Shown: piece after piece, positions 33,318 to 43,925 of the stretch | Numbering within the stretch: position 1 is the stretch's first letter | Layout of the letters: each line of letters starts with the position of its first letter | Notes under the pieces: model-generated | Told to the model about the DNA's origin: nothing | Database searches by the model: none | Seen by the model: the letters and a program-made list of their open reading frames with translations, nothing else | Made by a program: the position numbers and the translations under genes | Source: Rhynchopus sp. YZ270_cl-10 | Taxonomy: Eukaryota; Euglenozoa; Diplonemea; Diplonemida; Diplonemidae | Reading direction: 5' to 3' | Assembly: GCA_964035575.1 (NCBI GenBank) | Contig: OZ037848.1 | Coordinates: 1,054,001-1,118,000, forward strand | Length of the DNA stretch: 64,000 nucleotides

Positions 33318-33391
33318 TGGGGTCCACCCCCACGGTGCACCGGTCATGTACCCAGGTACACTGTTCACGAGAGGGGCTTTGTATTTCAAGT
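33318..33391 (+). repeat. Family D double-hairpin repeat
   Basis: GTGCACCGGTCATG, GGTACACTG, TTCACGAGAGGGGC and TTGTATTTCAAG. Confidence 0.7.
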
Positions 33392-33668
33392 ACCTTTCTT
33401 TGTTCGTGTCTTCCTATGCTATCAATTTATTGCATATGTCGAAATACTTTGTTCGTGTTCGTCGCTAGGTACAGGACGTCTCATGTCAGCGAGGTGACAT
33501 GTGCACGTGTCATCGTTTTTACCATGTCACGCTGACATGTGTCGTCGTGTACCCACCCCCTATACCCCTGTACCCATTTTGCAACGTCGACGTCACTCCT
33601 TGTGAAGGCAAACCACAAAGGTATAACCATCTTTGATTGGAAGTCTCATAGCGAAAGCGTTGAGAAGA

Positions 33669-33840
33669 CACGACGACCTAGGTGTGCCCAAAAATGAGGT
33701 ACAACAAGGTGGATAACTAGTTACGTTGATACCTAGTCATCCACATAACAAAGGTTACCTTGTTATTAACTAGACCCCCTTGAATCATTGCTCGTCAGTA
33801 CCCTTGCTAGTTATATTTCGGGCACAACTAGGTCGTTGTG
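33669..33840. mobile_element. 172-bp inverted-repeat element
   Basis: The ends CACGACGACCTAGGTGTGCC and GGGCACAACTAGGTCGTTGT pair over about 20 bases with a few mismatches. The interior also folds (AACAAGGT... and ...ACCTTGTT). Confidence 0.65.
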
Positions 33841-34330
33841 AAGGGAACCAGAGAAGGAGGGGGGTTGCTCGGGAGGGGTAGGGTGGTGGGGGTTTGGTGT
33901 GAGACAACTCTGCAAGCAGGTTGTCCAGTATGGGCAGTGTGTTGTCTTCTTCATAATCTGAGGGAGAAAAATAAATGTATCACATTGTGAGCGTGCCCAA
34001 TGCAGGCGTAAGCCTTGAATGGTAAAGCATGGGATCGATGCTCTCAGATCACTTTGTTGGTTTACTGCCTGGGAAGGAGTAATTCGGACTGTCGGACTCT
34101 TCTTTAATTATTCGGAATTATGCAAGATGTGAGGAGCGGGGAGGTAAAAGTAGTTCGTGTATATCCACACGGTTCGTTCCAGAAGGTGATCACTTCTGGG
34201 AAAAAAAGGGGGGTCTTCTGGGTAGTTCAGTTGTGAAGCAAAATAAATGTAAAGATTTGTGTTCAAAAAAAAGGGCTTTGTCGACGTCACAAATTATGGA
34301 ATCGTTATCGTCGACACAATTCAAAAAAAA

Positions 34331-34390
34331 AGTGGAGATTGCACAACTGTGGCAACACAACCGAGGCAACTACACTACTCCAACAATTTT
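34331..34390 (+). repeat. Family A-prime hairpin repeat
   Basis: Near-identical to 14639 and 25122. Confidence 0.7.
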
Positions 34391-34693
34391 TCAAAAAAAA
34401 AAAAAAAAAATCACCCAAATCAACCATCGTCTCTAACCCAAACAAAAAAAGATCTGACACCCAACCCCATATTTCGCGTTTTCTAAGTGTGGGTAGCATT
34501 TGGTCTACCTTCGGTTTCTTTTGCGTGAATTGAGATTTGGTTTCCTTTCGTAGCGGCAGCATACCACAGCTACTCGCTCCAATGGCCAAAGGCTGCAGAG
34601 GATGAGATTGGAAGTGAGAGACCCTGTGTGACAGTGGTTTGAGGTATCCACATGGTGAACAGCTCACGTCGAGGACACACTCATTTTACCCAC

Positions 34694-34695
34694 AG
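34694..34695 (+). promoter_or_regulatory. Candidate splice-acceptor AG
   Basis: CATTTTACCCACAG, 53 bases before the ATG at 34749. The pyrimidine tract is weak. Confidence 0.3.
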
Positions 34696-34748
34696 GGAAT
34701 ACCTCACACATTTATTTGCTTACTTTTGAAACAAACAAACAACCAAAC

Positions 34749-37094
34749 ATGAAGACGGTTGCGGTGATAACATGTGTGCTTGCACACGCGCTGATGGCAT
34801 CGGCGCAGTGCAGACAGAGCCAAGACACTTTGGATGCTTGTGTAGGACTCGCGACCAACGATGAGTGCACGTACGTGCTCGAGGGGGTGGAGGTGTGCGG
34901 TTTCTGCAGGACGAGTGCCAGGTGCACAGAAGGGTTCTGCAGACCTCGTGCTGATCAAACCAGGTGTCCTGTGGTTGTGCCAGACACTGATGCACCCGAA
35001 ACAGACGCACCCGAGACCGATGCACCTGAGACTGACGCACCTGCAACATCCGAGACAGACGCACCTCCAACAGATGCACCCGAAACAGATGTACCTGAAA
35101 CTGATGCACCTGATACAGATGTACCTGACACTGACACACCCGAAACAGACGCACCAGCAACACCGTCCCCATCTGGAACAGCTGTGGCAGAGGCAGACAT
35201 CACGTGTGCATCGGCCCCTGTGAACGGGAACTCGATCACGGAGCCGTGCATGGATACATACATTCTGCCACGCCTGATTGCACCGACGTTTGCCCACCCG
35301 ACCACACTGACCTCAGCAGACGGACGTCTTGAGGTGACACTGACTGTGGAGCAGCACCAGCTCGACGCAGGCGCATTCAAGAAGAACGTGCGTGCCTTCT
35401 GCTACGAGGGGGTGTGCTCTGCGCCCGGACCGACGCTGCGTGTGTTCCCTGGGGACACTGTGGTACTGACGCTTGTGAACAACCTGCAGGACATTGAGCC
35501 CGAGGACACGACGTCGGACGGGGAGCTGAACTCGCTGCGCGATGCGAACATCACGAACATGCACACGCACGGCCTGCACGTCGACCCTTCGGAGGACAAC
35601 GTGATTATCGGTGTGGCACCCGGGACGTCGAAGACGTACACATACGAGATCCCTGCGAACCACCTGCCCGGAACACACTGGTACCACTCGCACCACCACG
35701 GGTCGAGCTCGCTGCAGGTGCAGGGAGGCATGGTGGGGATGATTGTGGTGGACGTGCCGGACTTTGAGGAGTCGCCGCCGACGGAGGTTGATACGTTTGC
35801 GACGGAGGCTGCACGCACGCAGTGGGCAGGGATGCCTGTGTCGCGCATGGCGATCACACACCACGCGCTGTGCTCGTGCAACCCAACCGGGGCGGGGTTC
35901 AGCCTGCGCAGCTACTCGACACTGCGGGTGGCGACTGGAGACAACATCCCGCTTGGGGCTGAGCTGGTGCAGAACTCGGACGGGACGCAGACACAGCAGA
36001 CGCTGCTTGTGAACGGACAGCGCCAGCCTGTGCGCGAGGTGCGTACCGGTGTGTGGAACCGGATTGAGCTTCTGAACGCGGTGGGGGACGTGTACTTGGA
36101 GATTGAGCTGCGGACCACAGTGTCTCTGAACGGGGCGACTGGGGAGAACGCGTGCACGATGATGCTCATCTCGCTCGACGGGGTGTTCCTGCATAGCGGG
36201 GCGCGCACAGTGACCCACGTGCTGCTGGTGCCCGGGAGCCGTGCCGGTGTGGCTGTGATGTGCTCGGAGGCGGGGGAGTACTACCTGCAGAGCAACCCGA
36301 CGGAGCGTGCGTCTGCACTTGACGTGGGCTTCCTGCAGAACCTGGTGACGTGGTCTGTGACTGCGAACGGCGGGGACGACGGGACAACGACAGCACCGAC
36401 GTTGGCGACCGACGAGATTGTGCTCCCGAACTACCTGCAGGACCTGCAGGGGGTGAGCGGTGTTGTGTCCGAGTGGCAGCTGTCGACACGCCAGGGTGGT
36501 GTTGTGGGAGGCGGGAACCATCTGGGTGTGGGGACAGACTGTGCAGCGACGCCTGCTGACTGCCCGCAGATTGCGTTTGGCTTCCCCGAGTCTGACGACA
36601 GCACACGCCACCTCGAGAACTTCCACTACCGCCACGTGGGGCGTCTCTGCGACATTGAGGACGTAGTCATCAACGGCAACGGCGCCACCCCGCACCCGAT
36701 GCACTTCCACGTGAACCACTTCCAGCTCATCTCCTACAGTGGGAACGCGAACACGCTTGCGAACTGGGGCGAGGTGGGCGACTGGCGCGACACCATCCCT
36801 GCCCTGAACGGCGTGACACGCTTCCGCCACGCACTCGACGGCCACGGCGGGAATGTCATGGTGCACTGCCACTTCCTGTGGCACGAGGACCAGGGGATGA
36901 TGGACAGGTACTACGTCGCTGCACTGAACGCCGACGGGACCGCGCCCGTCGAGCCCTGCAGTGCGACAGGCACAGACACCTTCTGCGACGACAGCGTCCC
37001 CAGCGCTGCCTTTGACGACGCCTACCCACAGGTCCCCGGAACCTGTGTCTCCTACCGCACCTCTGCCGATGATGTTGTCCCTGTGGCGCCATGA
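34749..37094 (+). CDS. Secreted multicopper oxidase (laccase/ferroxidase-like)
   Basis: 781 residues from the ATG at 34749; the earlier in-frame ATG at 34716 would put a polar stretch before the signal peptide. Residues 1-19 (MKTVAVITCVLAHALMASA) are a signal peptide. A Cys-rich segment (about 20-75) is followed by a spacer of repeated T-D-A-P-E units (about 80-140). The oxidase part holds all four copper motifs: HTHG (272-275), HSHHHG (313-318), HPMHFH (649-654) and HCHFLWH...GM (706-717). The type-1 copper has a Met at 717. The family oxidises phenols, metals (Fe2+, Mn2+) or other small donors and reduces O2 to water. Which substrate is used here cannot be told. There is no C-terminal membrane anchor, so it is probably released. 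The gene has no intron. Confidence 0.95.
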   Translation: MKTVAVITCVLAHALMASAQCRQSQDTLDACVGLATNDECTYVLEGVEVCGFCRTSARCTEGFCRPRADQTRCPVVVPDTDAPETDAPETDAPETDAPATSETDAPPTDAPETDVPETDAPDTDVPDTDTPETDAPATPSPSGTAVAEADITCASAPVNGNSITEPCMDTYILPRLIAPTFAHPTTLTSADGRLEVTLTVEQHQLDAGAFKKNVRAFCYEGVCSAPGPTLRVFPGDTVVLTLVNNLQDIEPEDTTSDGELNSLRDANITNMHTHGLHVDPSEDNVIIGVAPGTSKTYTYEIPANHLPGTHWYHSHHHGSSSLQVQGGMVGMIVVDVPDFEESPPTEVDTFATEAARTQWAGMPVSRMAITHHALCSCNPTGAGFSLRSYSTLRVATGDNIPLGAELVQNSDGTQTQQTLLVNGQRQPVREVRTGVWNRIELLNAVGDVYLEIELRTTVSLNGATGENACTMMLISLDGVFLHSGARTVTHVLLVPGSRAGVAVMCSEAGEYYLQSNPTERASALDVGFLQNLVTWSVTANGGDDGTTTAPTLATDEIVLPNYLQDLQGVSGVVSEWQLSTRQGGVVGGGNHLGVGTDCAATPADCPQIAFGFPESDDSTRHLENFHYRHVGRLCDIEDVVINGNGATPHPMHFHVNHFQLISYSGNANTLANWGEVGDWRDTIPALNGVTRFRHALDGHGGNVMVHCHFLWHEDQGMMDRYYVAALNADGTAPVEPCSATGTDTFCDDSVPSAAFDDAYPQVPGTCVSYRTSADDVVPVAP

Positions 37095-37096
37095 TC

Positions 37097-37130
37097 TCGT
37101 GTGGGTGTGGGTGTGGGTGTGGGTCGGGGT
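37097..37130 (+). repeat. (TGTGGG)n microsatellite
   Basis: About five units directly after the stop codon of the oxidase gene. Confidence 0.8.
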
Positions 37131-38916
37131 CTTCATCTAGCTATTGGCCGTCTTGGCCGTGGAAGCAGCACTGGCAGTGGTGGTGCACTGTGGTGTTTCT
37201 TTTGCTTCGATTTGTTCTGCTCTTTTGTTTGTAAGTGTGCACACGCTGCCACGCACGATGCTGTGTTGATTGCATCGTTTTTTCTCTCTTTTTCTTGTCT
37301 TTGAAATTCTATTACCACATCCCACCACCCGCCATAGCGGAGTGTTCAGAACAGAACACACGGGAGTGCACGAACCCCACCAAAAATGATCTTACCTTTG
37401 TGAACAGCACTTTTCTGTGTTGTGTTGCAGTCAAGGTATAGGTTTTGCTCTTTCTTTCGTTTATTTTATTCCAAGGGGGATGAGCACTGTTAGACTTAGG
37501 TGTATCTAACAAACTTCTTTCTTTTCGGCTTCATATTTTTGCACCTTCATTTGTCATACCTACCGAGCTCGGTCACCTCGGGCTCGGTGTATGCATGCAT
37601 GGAACAAAGCTAGTGGATTCCACTTGCGGTTCGCAAAAAAGAAAAAGAAACACAACTGGCATTGGAAAGGCATGAACATAGCCGAATCCTGATCCCAGGG
37701 AAAACTTTACTGTCCATTTATTTTTGGAGCTCATCCCCTTTTGTCCTTCGAATCTTCACCAATATCGGTGTTACCCCCCCCCCTTTTTTTTTTGCGGTCC
37801 ATGCTTCACTGTTGTCAAAGGGAAGAAGAATGTCTGCATTGAAAGGCAACTTTCACAAGGGTGTCCTTCTTGCTTTGTTGTGACAAAGAAGTTTTGATGT
37901 CAATCACGGCAGTGCATATTTGGGCCACATCGAACATACGAACAACAACGTATTATGTACGTTCTCTTTTTTGATTTTTGGACAGACAAACCCGACGGCC
38001 TTCCCCTCAGATATGGATGGGTGTGTTTGTGTCGCCAAGACGCATGTCCTCTTCATCTCCGAGGGGATCTTTCAATTCCGTCGAGTTTGTCATTGCTCAA
38101 TGCAAAGAGACCCGCATTGCGCCGGTGCGAAAGAGAGTGAACACTCTGCTGGGGTGTTTTGTTGCAGTTTTGTGTAGAAAATACCATAAAACTGACACCA
38201 AGACAGCTTCACCGATGCCACTTTTTGTTAACGCAACCCGGCTGCTTTCTGGGCTTTGAGCGTAGCAAAGTCTACCAACATTTTGTTTGCACTTCCAACT
38301 CTTTTGTTTCCTTCCCCTCTCCAACCTCATCCGCTTCTCCACCCTTGCCCTGTTGCCTTGCTCCCACCCACGGGAGTGTTCGCTTCAATGTGCTTGGGTA
38401 CATTTCTCTACTCTGCAGTTACTGTGCGAATGAGTGCAAGGTTCTGCCGAGCACTCTACGTACTTAACCAAAGGCCAGCAGTGTGCAGACTGACTGGGAG
38501 CTTCCTTGGTGAACAGGGTCGCTACCAGTCTGCGTTGCAACCCAACACTGCTGACCTTTTTTTTTTTGCAAACAACCCATATTTTTTTTCCAGAAAGAAA
38601 AATGGCTGGCTCCTCCAGCACATTTTTCAGAACTCTTTTTCATACCCCCCCCTTCTCTACATACAATTTTCTATACTCAAAGTACCATCCACAATTCTTT
38701 TAATCCACCCTCCAAAAACCCCTCCACACACACACACATCCTAGGCTCCGTTCCGCCACCTTTCTTTTTATATACACTTTTCATTTTATTATTGGGTTTC
38801 TTGCAAAAGTCCCATTCTTATTTACATTCTTGGATCCATTCGTTCCCACTTGCACCCTTTTTCATTCGCTCTCCTCGCTTTCTCTCTCTCTGTCTGCCTC
38901 TGTCTCTGTTGAGATT

Positions 38917-38918
38917 AG
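38917..38918 (+). promoter_or_regulatory. Candidate splice-acceptor AG
   Basis: A (CT)n-rich tract ends GAGATTAG, 9 bases before the ATG at 38928. Confidence 0.4.
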
Positions 38919-38927
38919 TGGCAAACG

Positions 38928-39752
38928 ATGGGAAACTGTGTATGCGCAACAGGAGAGGTAGAGGAGACAGCACAGACGTCGCCCTATGGAGGAAACGCGC
39001 CTAGGGCTACACAGCAGCACCGCAACCACAACCACAACCACCATCGCTCAAAGCACCACCGCGACCGAGGAGCAGGCGGCGGCTACATGCTCAACGAACC
39101 AAGCTATCTGGTGCCCCAAGGTGCGCAGCCACCACAGAACAACAACCCTACCAACCCCCAGGTACGCAGCGACGCTGAGCTGGCCTACATGATGAACCTT
39201 GAGGAGCAACGGCGTGCTCGGGGGTGGAGACATCGTCAGGCACGCAAGCAGACGCAGGGGGCGTCGCAGATCAACAACCGCATTGAGGAGCGCATGCTGC
39301 AGGATAGGTTGGAGCAGGAGAAGGAACGCAAGGCGCATGCCTCGTACGAGGCAGAGCTGTTGGAGCTGCAACGCAATGCGAAGCGCCTCGAGGAGGAGAA
39401 GAAGGCGAAGGACTGCCGGGAGAAGGAGGGCACCTCCACACACAGCGCGCACGACGAGGCAGCAGCTGAGGAGGCCGCAGAGGACTCTGGTTCAACGTGC
39501 TACTCGATTCCCGACCCCGACGCTGCTGTCCCTGCAGAGTCGCCCTTCACCCCTCGCTCCGACGCTGGTGCTGACTTCGCTGCGGCCGAGCTGGCAGAGG
39601 CCAAACGAGGCGAAGAAGTGTCACGTGGTGCAGAGGAGGGGGGGGAGGAGGAGGAGGATCCTGAGTGTGCCGTGTGTCTCGACAACCTGAACGCAGCCCC
39701 ATCCACCTTCCTCCCGTGCATGCATGGTTTTCACCACATCTGTATTAAACAG
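38928..39752 (+). CDS. RING-type protein, first exon (last zinc ligands in another exon or lost)
   Basis: 275 residues up to a probable splice donor (CAG then GTATGT at 39753). It starts MGNCVCATGE, again a myristoylation/palmitoylation-type N-terminus. Then come a His/Asn/Arg-rich stretch (30-50), a charged coiled coil (about 85-165), an acidic Ala/Glu-rich linker and a RING start CAVC...CMHGFHHIC. That gives six of eight zinc ligands in the same arrangement as the paralogue at 30351. The missing C-x2-C should lie in a downstream exon that I could not find; inverted repeats and a recombinase fossil follow. If the intron is not used, the frame runs to 39830 and the Cys residues after the donor (CREC) could serve as a minimal last pair. 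Confidence 0.75.
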
Positions 39753-39842
39753 GTATGTAGAGAGTGTTGTGTATTTGGCCTATGTTTCCGTTGGTTACCA
39801 AAGGTTTGGCCTGGTAGGTGGGAGAAATAACATATAATGACC

Positions 39843-39937
39843 GTTAAGTTATTTCCCCATAATTTAACGCAGGGAGTTGTGGCTCACGCGTGCACTAATC
39901 CCACGAGCGAAGTTAAATTATCGGGAAATAACTTAAC
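39843..39937. repeat. 95-bp inverted repeat
   Basis: GTTAAGTTATTTCCC and its inverse form about 24-bp arms with one mismatch around a 46-base loop. It lies directly after the truncated RING exon. Confidence 0.75.
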
Positions 39938-40188
39938 AATAATTAGTAGTTTCCATTAACGTAACCATTATAGACGAGTCACAAAATCGTTCTACAAGCG
40001 TGTAATATGAATTCCATTATGAACATACCAGTTTATGCGGTTCCTGTAGTTGAGTGGAATGGAGTGGAGTGTGAGATGGGAGGTGGGAGGTGGGAGAGAT
40101 GTACAGAGTTGGTGGGGGGAAAGTATCTTTTTGTATGATGATTGGCTTATTTTTTTTGGGTGGAGATTTGGGTTTGGTTCCTCTGAGG

Positions 40189-40990
40189 TCACTTGTCACC
40201 CAGAATCCTGACATTGATGTTGACCTGCTGAGCCTGAGTCCCAGGGGCTTGCGTCAGGGCAAGGGTGCTTGGTGGGGGGATCGTCTCCCTGGAGGGCTTG
40301 GGAACTGTCTCCTGCTGCCTCGTTGAAGAGCCTGCATAGCGGAAGTACATGGAAGCATTCCGCCAGCCGAGATGTGTCATCGCCTGGGCGGACGTGATGC
40401 CCTCATCAAAGAGCTTCTGGGCACACAATGCCCTGTGTAGCCGGCCGCTTGGTTCAGATTAAGGGCCTTCGCAACTTCAACACCGACACCTCAGATCATA
40501 TTAATCCCCATTGGGGACCTGCGGACAAGGGAGCTGTCCTTGGAGCAGGTCCACCAGAGGGGCTCATCTTCGGTCGGGTCCAGGCCAGCAATGAGGCTTA
40601 AGTAGGTTGTCACGCATGTCGCAAGAACCCCGGGGGGTATGATGCACTCCGTTCTCGCCGTGTCCCCTCTAGACTTGCATCTCATGAACGACACAATGTA
40701 GCTCCCGTCCTGCTCCGTGAGGCTTCCGCGGGTTAGCATCTGGCACTCTTTGAAATAAGAGAAAACTTACGTTTGGTTCGTGAGTGTAACCAAGTCGTGT
40801 CAGGTCCTGTTGTTGTAGTTGATGAATATTAATACGTTTTGCAAAAAACACACACACACAGTGGGTCTCGTCATCGTCCAGGAAGCAGGCGGATCTCACG
40901 TGCCCGACGTGCATGCTTCCCATCCCCAAGGCAATGCAAAAAGAGTTTTTGCCCAAATAGAAGCTGGTTTTGGCAATATATTGCTGCTTT
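40189..40990 (-). pseudogene. Fossil of a tyrosine-recombinase element (Crypton- or DIRS/Ngaro-like)
   Basis: On the minus strand, pieces in neighbouring frames resemble a tyrosine recombinase. There is a strand with MRCKSRGD like the catalytic-Lys hairpin, and a C-terminal part reading LGWRNASMYFRYAG, like the H/W box and catalytic Tyr region. The copy is broken, with roughly two breaks. Only the recombinase C-terminal half is evident, and no reverse transcriptase or capsid part was seen. The age cannot be judged from one copy. It lies on the opposite strand to all host genes. Confidence 0.55.
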
Positions 40991-41462
40991 TTTCTGAACG
41001 AACTTAACTGGGAGGAGGGGGGGAGCAGGGGGTGTGGGTCTGCAGCCAAATAAAGGGGGAAAAAAGGCGCAGACGGGCTTGCGTGGCAGCTGCACACTAC
41101 ACTAATTCAACAGATTATTTTAAAAACATAGGTTGTTGCCACTTGCCACTTGGATGCAGTAGAAGTCTTTTCCCAAAATTTCATCCTTCTTTCGTATTTT
41201 TTTTGTGCATTTTATGCTTACTCCCCTTTCCTTTTCTGTCTTCGGTTTGTCGTTTTCCCCCCCTCTAACAATTCACAAGCAAACGTAGCTTTTTTTTTTT
41301 TTTTTGTGCCAACTTAAGCCAGGTGGTACTAGATGGTCTGTGTCCTGTACCTAACATTTCACAAAAATATGCCAGATACGTTCACGTTCCCATATGCACC
41401 CCCACCCATAAAGAACTTTTCGAACTGCGAAAAAAGAACTCCCTCCTTGAGTAGTTTATATA

Positions 41463-41491
41463 AGATGTCTGTGCAAGAGGCGCATTGGTCT
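41463..41491 (+). repeat. Family B hairpin repeat
   Basis: AGATGTC and GGTCT outer arms, TGTGC/GCGCA inner stem, AAGAG loop. Confidence 0.5.
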
Positions 41492-41541
41492 TTCAGAATT
41501 ATTTTTTCTTCTTTCATGATATGTTTGCTCACCCCCCCTCT

Positions 41542-42778
41542 AGGGGGAGCCACGTATAAGGAAATCCTTAAGGATTTGCTGTCCGAAACCCATTTTTTTG
41601 AAATTTGGGTGAAGAAATCCACTAAAATGGGCGTACCTGGCCGCAAATCGCCCTGGGGATCACCCATATATCCCAATAAACCACCTGACGACCTTCACAG
41701 AGCATTTCTTGTCTCAAAAAAATCGATTTTTTGTGAAAAAACACCCCAAAATTGCGTAACGCTTGGGGGCCAAAATTTTGCACTTGCCAAGAAATTTCTC
41801 CAATCAGACAAAACTCCTTCTAAACACCCGAAAAACACTTCAGTCCACATCCGCTGGGGTCCCAGGGTGGAAATATATGGTTTTTGCAGCTTTTAGGGGT
41901 CCTGGGAGGGTCCCAGGCGTATTCATGAGGGACGGAACCGCTTATAATGCCCGAAATTGCCTCTTTTTTAGGGTGCTTTTTCACCTTAAAAATTCAAAAA
42001 AAAGTGCTCAGACAATCACAGAAGTGTCCAAACCCCCTCGGAACTACTCGCCAGACCCCCTGCGGGGTGGAGAATCATATTTGCGATCACTTTTTGGGCT
42101 AGTTTGCCCAAAATAACCCCGTGTCCCACTTTTGTCCCACTTGTCCCAAAATGGGGTATTTTGGCCTATTTTGGGACAAGTGGGACAAAAGTGGGACACG
42201 GGGTTATTTTGGGCAAACTAGCCCAAAAAGTGATCGCAAATATGATTCTCCACCCCGCAGGGGGTCTGGCGAGTAGTTCCGAGGGGGTTTGGACACTTCT
42301 GTGATTGTCTGAGCACTTTTTTTTGAATTTTTAAGGTGAAAAAGCACCCTAAAAAAGAGGCAATTTCGGGCATTATAAGCGGTTCCGTCCCTCATGAATA
42401 CGCCTGGGACCCTCCCAGGACCCCTAAAAGCTGCAAAAACCATATATTTCCACCCTGGGACCCCAGCGGATGTGGACTGAAGTGTTTTTCGGGTGTTTAG
42501 AAGGAGTTTTGTCTGATTGGAGAAATTTCTTGGCAAGTGTTAAATTTTGGTCACCAAGCGTGACGCAAACGTGACGCGGTTTTTGGGCTTTTTTTCACAA
42601 AAAATCGATTTTTTTGAGACAAGAAGTGCTCTGTGAAGGTCGTCAGGTGGTTTATTGGGATATATGGGTGATCCCCAGGGCGATTTGCGGCCAGGCACGC
42701 CCATTTTAGTGGATTTCTTCACCCAAATTTCAAAAAAATGGGTTTTGGACAGCAAAACGCCCTTGGTGGCTCCCCCTA
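41542..42778. mobile_element. 1,237-bp near-perfect palindrome with a 12-bp direct repeat at its ends
   Basis: Two 611-bp arms (41542-42152 and 42168-42778) are inverted around a 15-base spacer. About 350 bases on each side of the centre are identical, and differences collect toward the outer ends. CACCCCCCCTCT flanks both sides (41530-41541 and 42779-42790), as a target duplication would. Ends read AGGGGGAGCCA. Long inverted arms plus a roughly 9-12 bp duplication recall foldback or Mutator-type elements. The open frames inside are mirror images of each other and probably not genes. Confidence 0.8.
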
Positions 42779-42926
42779 CACCCCCCCTCTGATATGTTCC
42801 AGCCCAAACCCACAGAATATTTGGTTTTATGTTTTGACAGTTTTGTGTTTCGTCATATTCCTCACATATCCCACAGATATTTCACGATTTCAGTGCAAAT
42901 ATGCATTCCGTTTGTCACAAAAAAAA

Positions 42927-42986
42927 AGTGGAGAGATTGCCCAACTGTGCCAACACAACCGAGGCAACTACGCTACTACAATTTTT
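42927..42986 (+). repeat. Family A-prime hairpin repeat
   Basis: AGTGGAGAGATTGC start and GGCAACTACGCTACTAC end. Confidence 0.65.
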
Positions 42987-43001
42987 CAAAAAAATATATT
43001 T

Positions 43002-43553
43002 TTTTCTCAACTGAGGAAAAGTAGCTCTGAGCAAACCCCGTGGAAGAAGTGTGAGGATAAATTCACTTCTCCTCACACATATCCACTTTTCCTCACGCAA
43101 TTTGGAAAAGTAGCAATAATTTTTGGCTGGGGTTTGTGTAGAAAAAAGCCTACGTGTGAGGCTTTTTTTGGTGTGAGGAAAAGTAGAGGGGGGTCGAAAA
43201 AAAAATTGGGTGGGAGAGTGGGTCATTTTGATATCTCTGCTTCACATTTTGTCACCGTGACCAACATGACCATTTTTTGGTCCATTTTTTCGGCCAAAAA
43301 TTTGGTACCACAGGGCTATACCATATACTGGGATTATCAATCTTTTGAAAATACGGCCTGGTATTCGGGCCAAAATGTCCCATGGGGCCCATAGTAGCCT
43401 TACTGGGTGTCGAGCAGAGCCAATCTTAATAGTGAAATTCGATTTTCTGTGAAAAATATTCCCACCAAAAAATCGTCTTTTTTTTTCTGCATATTCTTCC
43501 CACACTTCTTCCACGGGGTTCGCTTAGAGCTACTTTTCCTTCAGTTGAGAAAA
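43002..43553. mobile_element. 552-bp inverted-repeat element
   Basis: TTTTCTCAACTGAGGAAAAG at the left is mirrored at the right. The arms continue through AGCTCTGAGC, CCCCGTGGAAGAAGTGTGAG with few mismatches, over about 57 bases. Confidence 0.7.
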
Positions 43554-43569
43554 CTATTATATTCTGGTG

Positions 43570-43736
43570 AAATATTCACTTTCCCTCCACTCGTGCCCTT
43601 TCAGAAACTCGTGGCTGACTTTATCCCACTCGCTTCGCTCGTGAGATAAAGTCTATTACCCCACTCGCTTCGCTCGTGGGGTAAAATGCCACTCGTTTCT
43701 GAAAGGTACACTCGTGTGAGGAAAAGTGAATATTTC
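43570..43736. repeat. Compound hairpin with two smaller hairpins in its loop
   Basis: Outer arms AAATATTCAC...CTTTCAGAAACG-like sequence and the inverse. The loop has two successive hairpins, each built on CACTCGCTTCGCTCGTG inside TTTATC/GATAAA or TTACC/GGTAA. Confidence 0.7.
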
Positions 43737-43925
43737 CTCAGACGAATAAATAGCTATTTCAGCCAAAAGCGGACCAGATTTTGACTGATATAAGGCAGAG
43801 ACGAAGAGGTGGCCAAATATGTCATCTTTAGGCTCAAAGATCCTCTTGTCAAACCTTTCTGTATTGTGCGTGCTACCCCTCATACGGCCACAAGATAAAA
43901 ATAACCGCCATTTTTTTTTGCCAAT

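Larger units (their letters stand above)
31245..34748. other. Spacer between RING gene and multicopper oxidase gene
   Basis: No convincing protein gene. It holds a hairpin-dense GC-richer island (31440-31901), a short palindrome (32218-32279), family C, B, D and A-prime hairpins, and a 172-bp inverted-repeat element (33669-33840). Frames at 32102-32617 (-) and 32342-32752 (+) are open over non-T-rich DNA, but neither looks like a known protein. Confidence 0.6.
37095..38927. other. Spacer between multicopper oxidase and second RING gene
   Basis: No gene seen. It holds a GTGTGG-type microsatellite at 37097-37130, a family C-like hairpin (37480-37515), a small ACCGAGC/GCTCGGT hairpin (37562-37588) and ordinary pyrimidine tracts. 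Confidence 0.6.

Noticed and set aside
35313-37136. A 607-residue minus-strand frame opposite the multicopper oxidase
   Set aside because: A GC-rich coding strand leaves the opposite strand open by chance. It has no recognisable domain, while the plus strand has all copper motifs.
41333-42536. Frames of 187, 117 and 110 residues
   Set aside because: The frames lie in the arms of the palindrome and mirror one another, which is expected from the inverted repeat, not from genes.
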